Source: an uncultured Bacillota bacterium | Lineage (GTDB): Bacteria > Bacillota > Limnochordia > Limnochordales > ZCTH02-B6 | Direction of reading: 5' to 3' | NCBI GenBank assembly: GCA_937916565.1 | Contig: CALFSR010000045.1 | Coordinates: 1-7,226, forward strand | Length of the DNA stretch: 7,226 nt | Part shown: positions 5,305-7,226 of the stretch, one piece after another | How the letters are laid out: each line of letters starts with the position of its first letter | Numbering within the stretch: position 1 is the stretch's first letter | Notes under the pieces: generated by a model | What the model was told of the DNA's origin: nothing | Seen by the model: only the letters and a program-made list of their open reading frames with translations | Databases searched by the model: none | Made by a program: the position numbers and the translations under genes

Positions 5305-6506
5305 TGGAGTTTCAGCCTGCTCATCGCGGGCCGCTGGAGGACGTGCGCATCGTCGACGTGTCTCGCCTTGTCGCGGGCAACATGCTCACCTCGGTGCTGG
5401 CCGACATGGGCGCAGACGTGATCAAGGTGGAAGAGCCCGGCCGCGGCGATCCGTTGCGGGACTGGCGCGTCAAGGGAGTCAGCGTGCACTGGAAGGTGTA
5501 CGGACGCAACAAGCGCAGCCTGACCCTGGACATGCGCAAGGCCCAGGCGCGGGACCTGCTTCTCCGGCTCGTGGCCGGCGCCCATGTCTTTGTGGAGAAC
5601 TTTCGGCCGGGGAAGCTGGAAAAGCTCGGCTTAGGGCCTGAGGTGCTCCTCCAGCGTAACCCCGATCTCATTGTGGTAAGAATCTCCGGCTGGGGGCAGA
5701 CCGGGCCCTACGCGGCGCGGCCGGGGTACGGCACCCTGGTGGAAGCCATGAGTGGGTTTGCCGCACTGAACGGTTACGAGGATCGTCCGCCCGTGCTGCC
5801 GCCGCTGGCGCTGGCCGATATGGTGGCGGGGCTGTATGGGGCCGTGGCGGTGATGGTGGCGTTGCGTCACAGGGAGGTCGGGCGGGGCGCCGGGCAGGTC
5901 ATCGATCTTCCCCTGTTTGATCCGCTTTTTTCCCTCATGTCGGCCGAGGCCGGCATCTACAGGCTGACGGGCAAGACCAAGCAGCGCACGGGGAGCCGAT
6001 CCAATTCCAGCGCCCCGCGCAACGTCTACCGCACGCGAGACGGGCGCTGGCTGGCTCTGTCCGCGTCTATGCAGATCATGGCCGAGCGGCTCTTTCGTGC
6101 CATGGACCGCGAGGACATGATCCACGACCCGCGATTTCGCACCAACGCGGACAGGCTGGCCAACGTCGAGGAGCTCGACGCCATCGTACAAGACTTCATC
6201 GCCCAGCGAACACTGGAGGACAACCTGGCTTTCTTTGAGCAAGCCGGTGTGACGGTGGCCCCGGTCTACGACATCTCCCAGATCCTCGCGGATCCCCACT
6301 TTCAAGAACGGCAGGTGATCGTCGAGGTCCCCGACGCAGACATGGGCAGCGTTCCCATGCACAACGTCGTGCCGCGCCTCTCAGATTCGCCGGGAGCGCT
6401 TCGCAGGCCGGCACCCGCACTCGGCGAGCACACGGAGGAGATCCTGGCGGCGCTGGGGTTCTCGGCGGAGGAAATACGTCGGCTTCGCGAGGACGGTGTG
6501 GTCTGA
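5304..6506 (+). CDS. Class III CoA-transferase (CaiB/BaiF family)
   Basis: The 400-residue protein matches the usual length of the CaiB/BaiF (formyl-CoA transferase type) family, which moves CoA between carboxylic acids through an aspartyl-CoA thioester. Family landmarks are RLVAGNMLTSVLADMGADV (about 21-39) followed by IKVEEPGRGDPLR, FVENFRPG (96-103), GYGTLVEAMSG (141-151) and the likely catalytic aspartate D172 in LALADMVAG. That position is close to D169 of formyl-CoA transferase. The common LAGP is LVAGN here. ATG 5304 is chosen because GAGG lies eight bases upstream and the protein then begins at the normal family N-terminus. An in-frame TTG at 5238 would add 22 Pro/Gly/Arg-rich residues without homology. 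The donor and acceptor are unknown; succinyl-CoA with a dicarboxylic or hydroxy acid would fit the lyase encoded next. The stop overlaps the lyase start as TGATG. Confidence 0.93.
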   Translation: MEFQPAHRGPLEDVRIVDVSRLVAGNMLTSVLADMGADVIKVEEPGRGDPLRDWRVKGVSVHWKVYGRNKRSLTLDMRKAQARDLLLRLVAGAHVFVENFRPGKLEKLGLGPEVLLQRNPDLIVVRISGWGQTGPYAARPGYGTLVEAMSGFAALNGYEDRPPVLPPLALADMVAGLYGAVAVMVALRHREVGRGAGQVIDLPLFDPLFSLMSAEAGIYRLTGKTKQRTGSRSNSSAPRNVYRTRDGRWLALSASMQIMAERLFRAMDREDMIHDPRFRTNADRLANVEELDAIVQDFIAQRTLEDNLAFFEQAGVTVAPVYDISQILADPHFQERQVIVEVPDADMGSVPMHNVVPRLSDSPGALRRPAPALGEHTEEILAALGFSAEEIRRLREDGVV

Positions 6507-7226
6507 TGCCGGCGTTTCCCACGCGGGGGGAGCTGCCCGTCTGGCGGTCCCTGCTTTATGTGCCCGCACATGTGGAGCGGTTCGTGGAGCGTGCCCACAC
6601 CCGAGGCGCCGACGCGGTCATCCTGGACTTGGAAGACAGCGTCCCTCGGCCGTACAAGGAGGAGGCCCGTAGGCGCGCCTGCCAGGCGATCGGGCAGCTC
6701 GCGCAAGCCCATGTTGACGCGATCGTGCGCATCAACAGCTCACTCCGTCTCGCGGTTCGGGACTTGGAAGCCGTCGTGCAGCCTGGGCTGGTGGCCGTCG
6801 CCGTGCCCAAGACGCTGGGAGCGGTTCACATCCGCATGCTTAGCGCCGCCGTAGCCGAGTTGGAGGCGGAGCGTGGCCTAGCAATTGGTTCCGTCCGCTT
6901 CATCGGGATGATCGAAACCATCGATGCACTCTGTCAGGCCGCGGAGATCGCGATGGCCGACCCGAGGATGGTGGCACTGATCCTGGGTACCGAGGATTTT
7001 TCCGCCGAGGCGGGCATGGACCCGGACGGCGAGGGGCTACTGCATGCCAAACTGCAACTGGTGCTGGCGGCCAGGGCCGCCCGCGTCCTGCCGCTGGGGC
7101 TAGCGGTATCGGTGGCGGACTATGCCGACACGGCGCGGCTTGCGGAGATCGCCCGGCGTTCCCGGCGGCTCGGCTTCGAAGGGGCGACGTGCGTCCATCC
7201 CTCGGTTGTGCCGGTGCTAAACGAAG
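6506..7226 (+). CDS. CitE/HpcH-type CoA-ester lyase, 3' end beyond window
   Basis: The 240 visible residues belong to the citrate lyase beta/malyl-CoA lyase family, TIM-barrel enzymes that cleave or hydrolyse 3-hydroxyacyl-CoA esters with Mg2+. Visible motifs in order are SLLYVPAH (15-22), ILDLEDSVP (39-47), VRIN with R75, PK at 101-102, the metal-binding E137 in MIETID, LGTEDF with D164 (160-165), and GFEGATCVHPSVVP (223-236), which matches the family's late GFxGK-x-IHP segment. The remaining C-terminus, perhaps 30-100 residues and including the acidic residue supplied to the neighbouring subunit's active site, is outside the window. Pairing with a CaiB-type CoA-transferase recalls citramalate/itaconate and malyl-CoA routes, so a malyl- or citramalyl-CoA-like substrate is a reasonable guess. 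Thioesterase activity, known in some relatives, is an alternative. Translation is probably coupled through TGATG at 6504-6508. Confidence 0.92.
   Translation, partial: MPAFPTRGELPVWRSLLYVPAHVERFVERAHTRGADAVILDLEDSVPRPYKEEARRRACQAIGQLAQAHVDAIVRINSSLRLAVRDLEAVVQPGLVAVAVPKTLGAVHIRMLSAAVAELEAERGLAIGSVRFIGMIETIDALCQAAEIAMADPRMVALILGTEDFSAEAGMDPDGEGLLHAKLQLVLAARAARVLPLGLAVSVADYADTARLAEIARRSRRLGFEGATCVHPSVVPVLNE

Overview
This is a GC-rich bacterial window carrying most of one catabolic-looking operon on the + strand (930 to beyond 7226), preceded by a noncoding region of about 620 bases and the start of a divergent gene on the - strand. Codons end mostly in G or C, Shine-Dalgarno sites are strong (AAAGGAG, AAAAGGAGGG) and one gene starts with GTG. 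That fits a high-GC Gram-positive or a related GC-rich lineage, but nothing here fixes the taxon.

Layout. Bases 1-306 (- strand) hold the N-terminal part of an unrecognised protein that runs off the left edge. Bases 307-929 hold no convincing gene. They contain an inverted repeat (335-370), an AT-rich island with a perfect TTGACA (418-490), a 10-bp palindrome (491-500), a degenerate tandem array of 22 seven-base units (501-654), ten 13-base units directly abutting it (655-784), and a short leader with two small dyads before the first operon gene. Bases 930-7226 hold five genes in one direction: a thiamine-diphosphate (ThDP) enzyme of the acetolactate synthase/decarboxylase superfamily, a zinc-dependent alcohol dehydrogenase, an aldehyde dehydrogenase, a class III (CaiB/BaiF) CoA-transferase, and a CitE/HpcH-type CoA-ester lyase cut by the right edge.

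How the genes may work together (inference). The ThDP enzyme could decarboxylate or cleave a 2-oxo acid or ketol to an aldehyde. The alcohol dehydrogenase could interconvert a hydroxyl and a carbonyl, and the aldehyde dehydrogenase could oxidise the aldehyde to an acid. The CoA-transferase would activate that acid, and the lyase would split a 3-hydroxyacyl-CoA (malyl- or citramalyl-CoA type). The families fit a short route for a hydroxy- or oxo-carboxylate, but the substrate cannot be read from sequence.

The genes are tightly coupled. ADH/ALDH and CoA-transferase/lyase overlap as TGATG. The ALDH/CoA-transferase gap is exactly filled by a 19-codon frame that also makes TGATG overlaps at both ends. 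The most unusual noncoding feature is the 7-bp/13-bp array: its units have diverged by substitution, yet the spacing is kept without one indel over 284 bases, and one strand is almost free of T for 163 bases.
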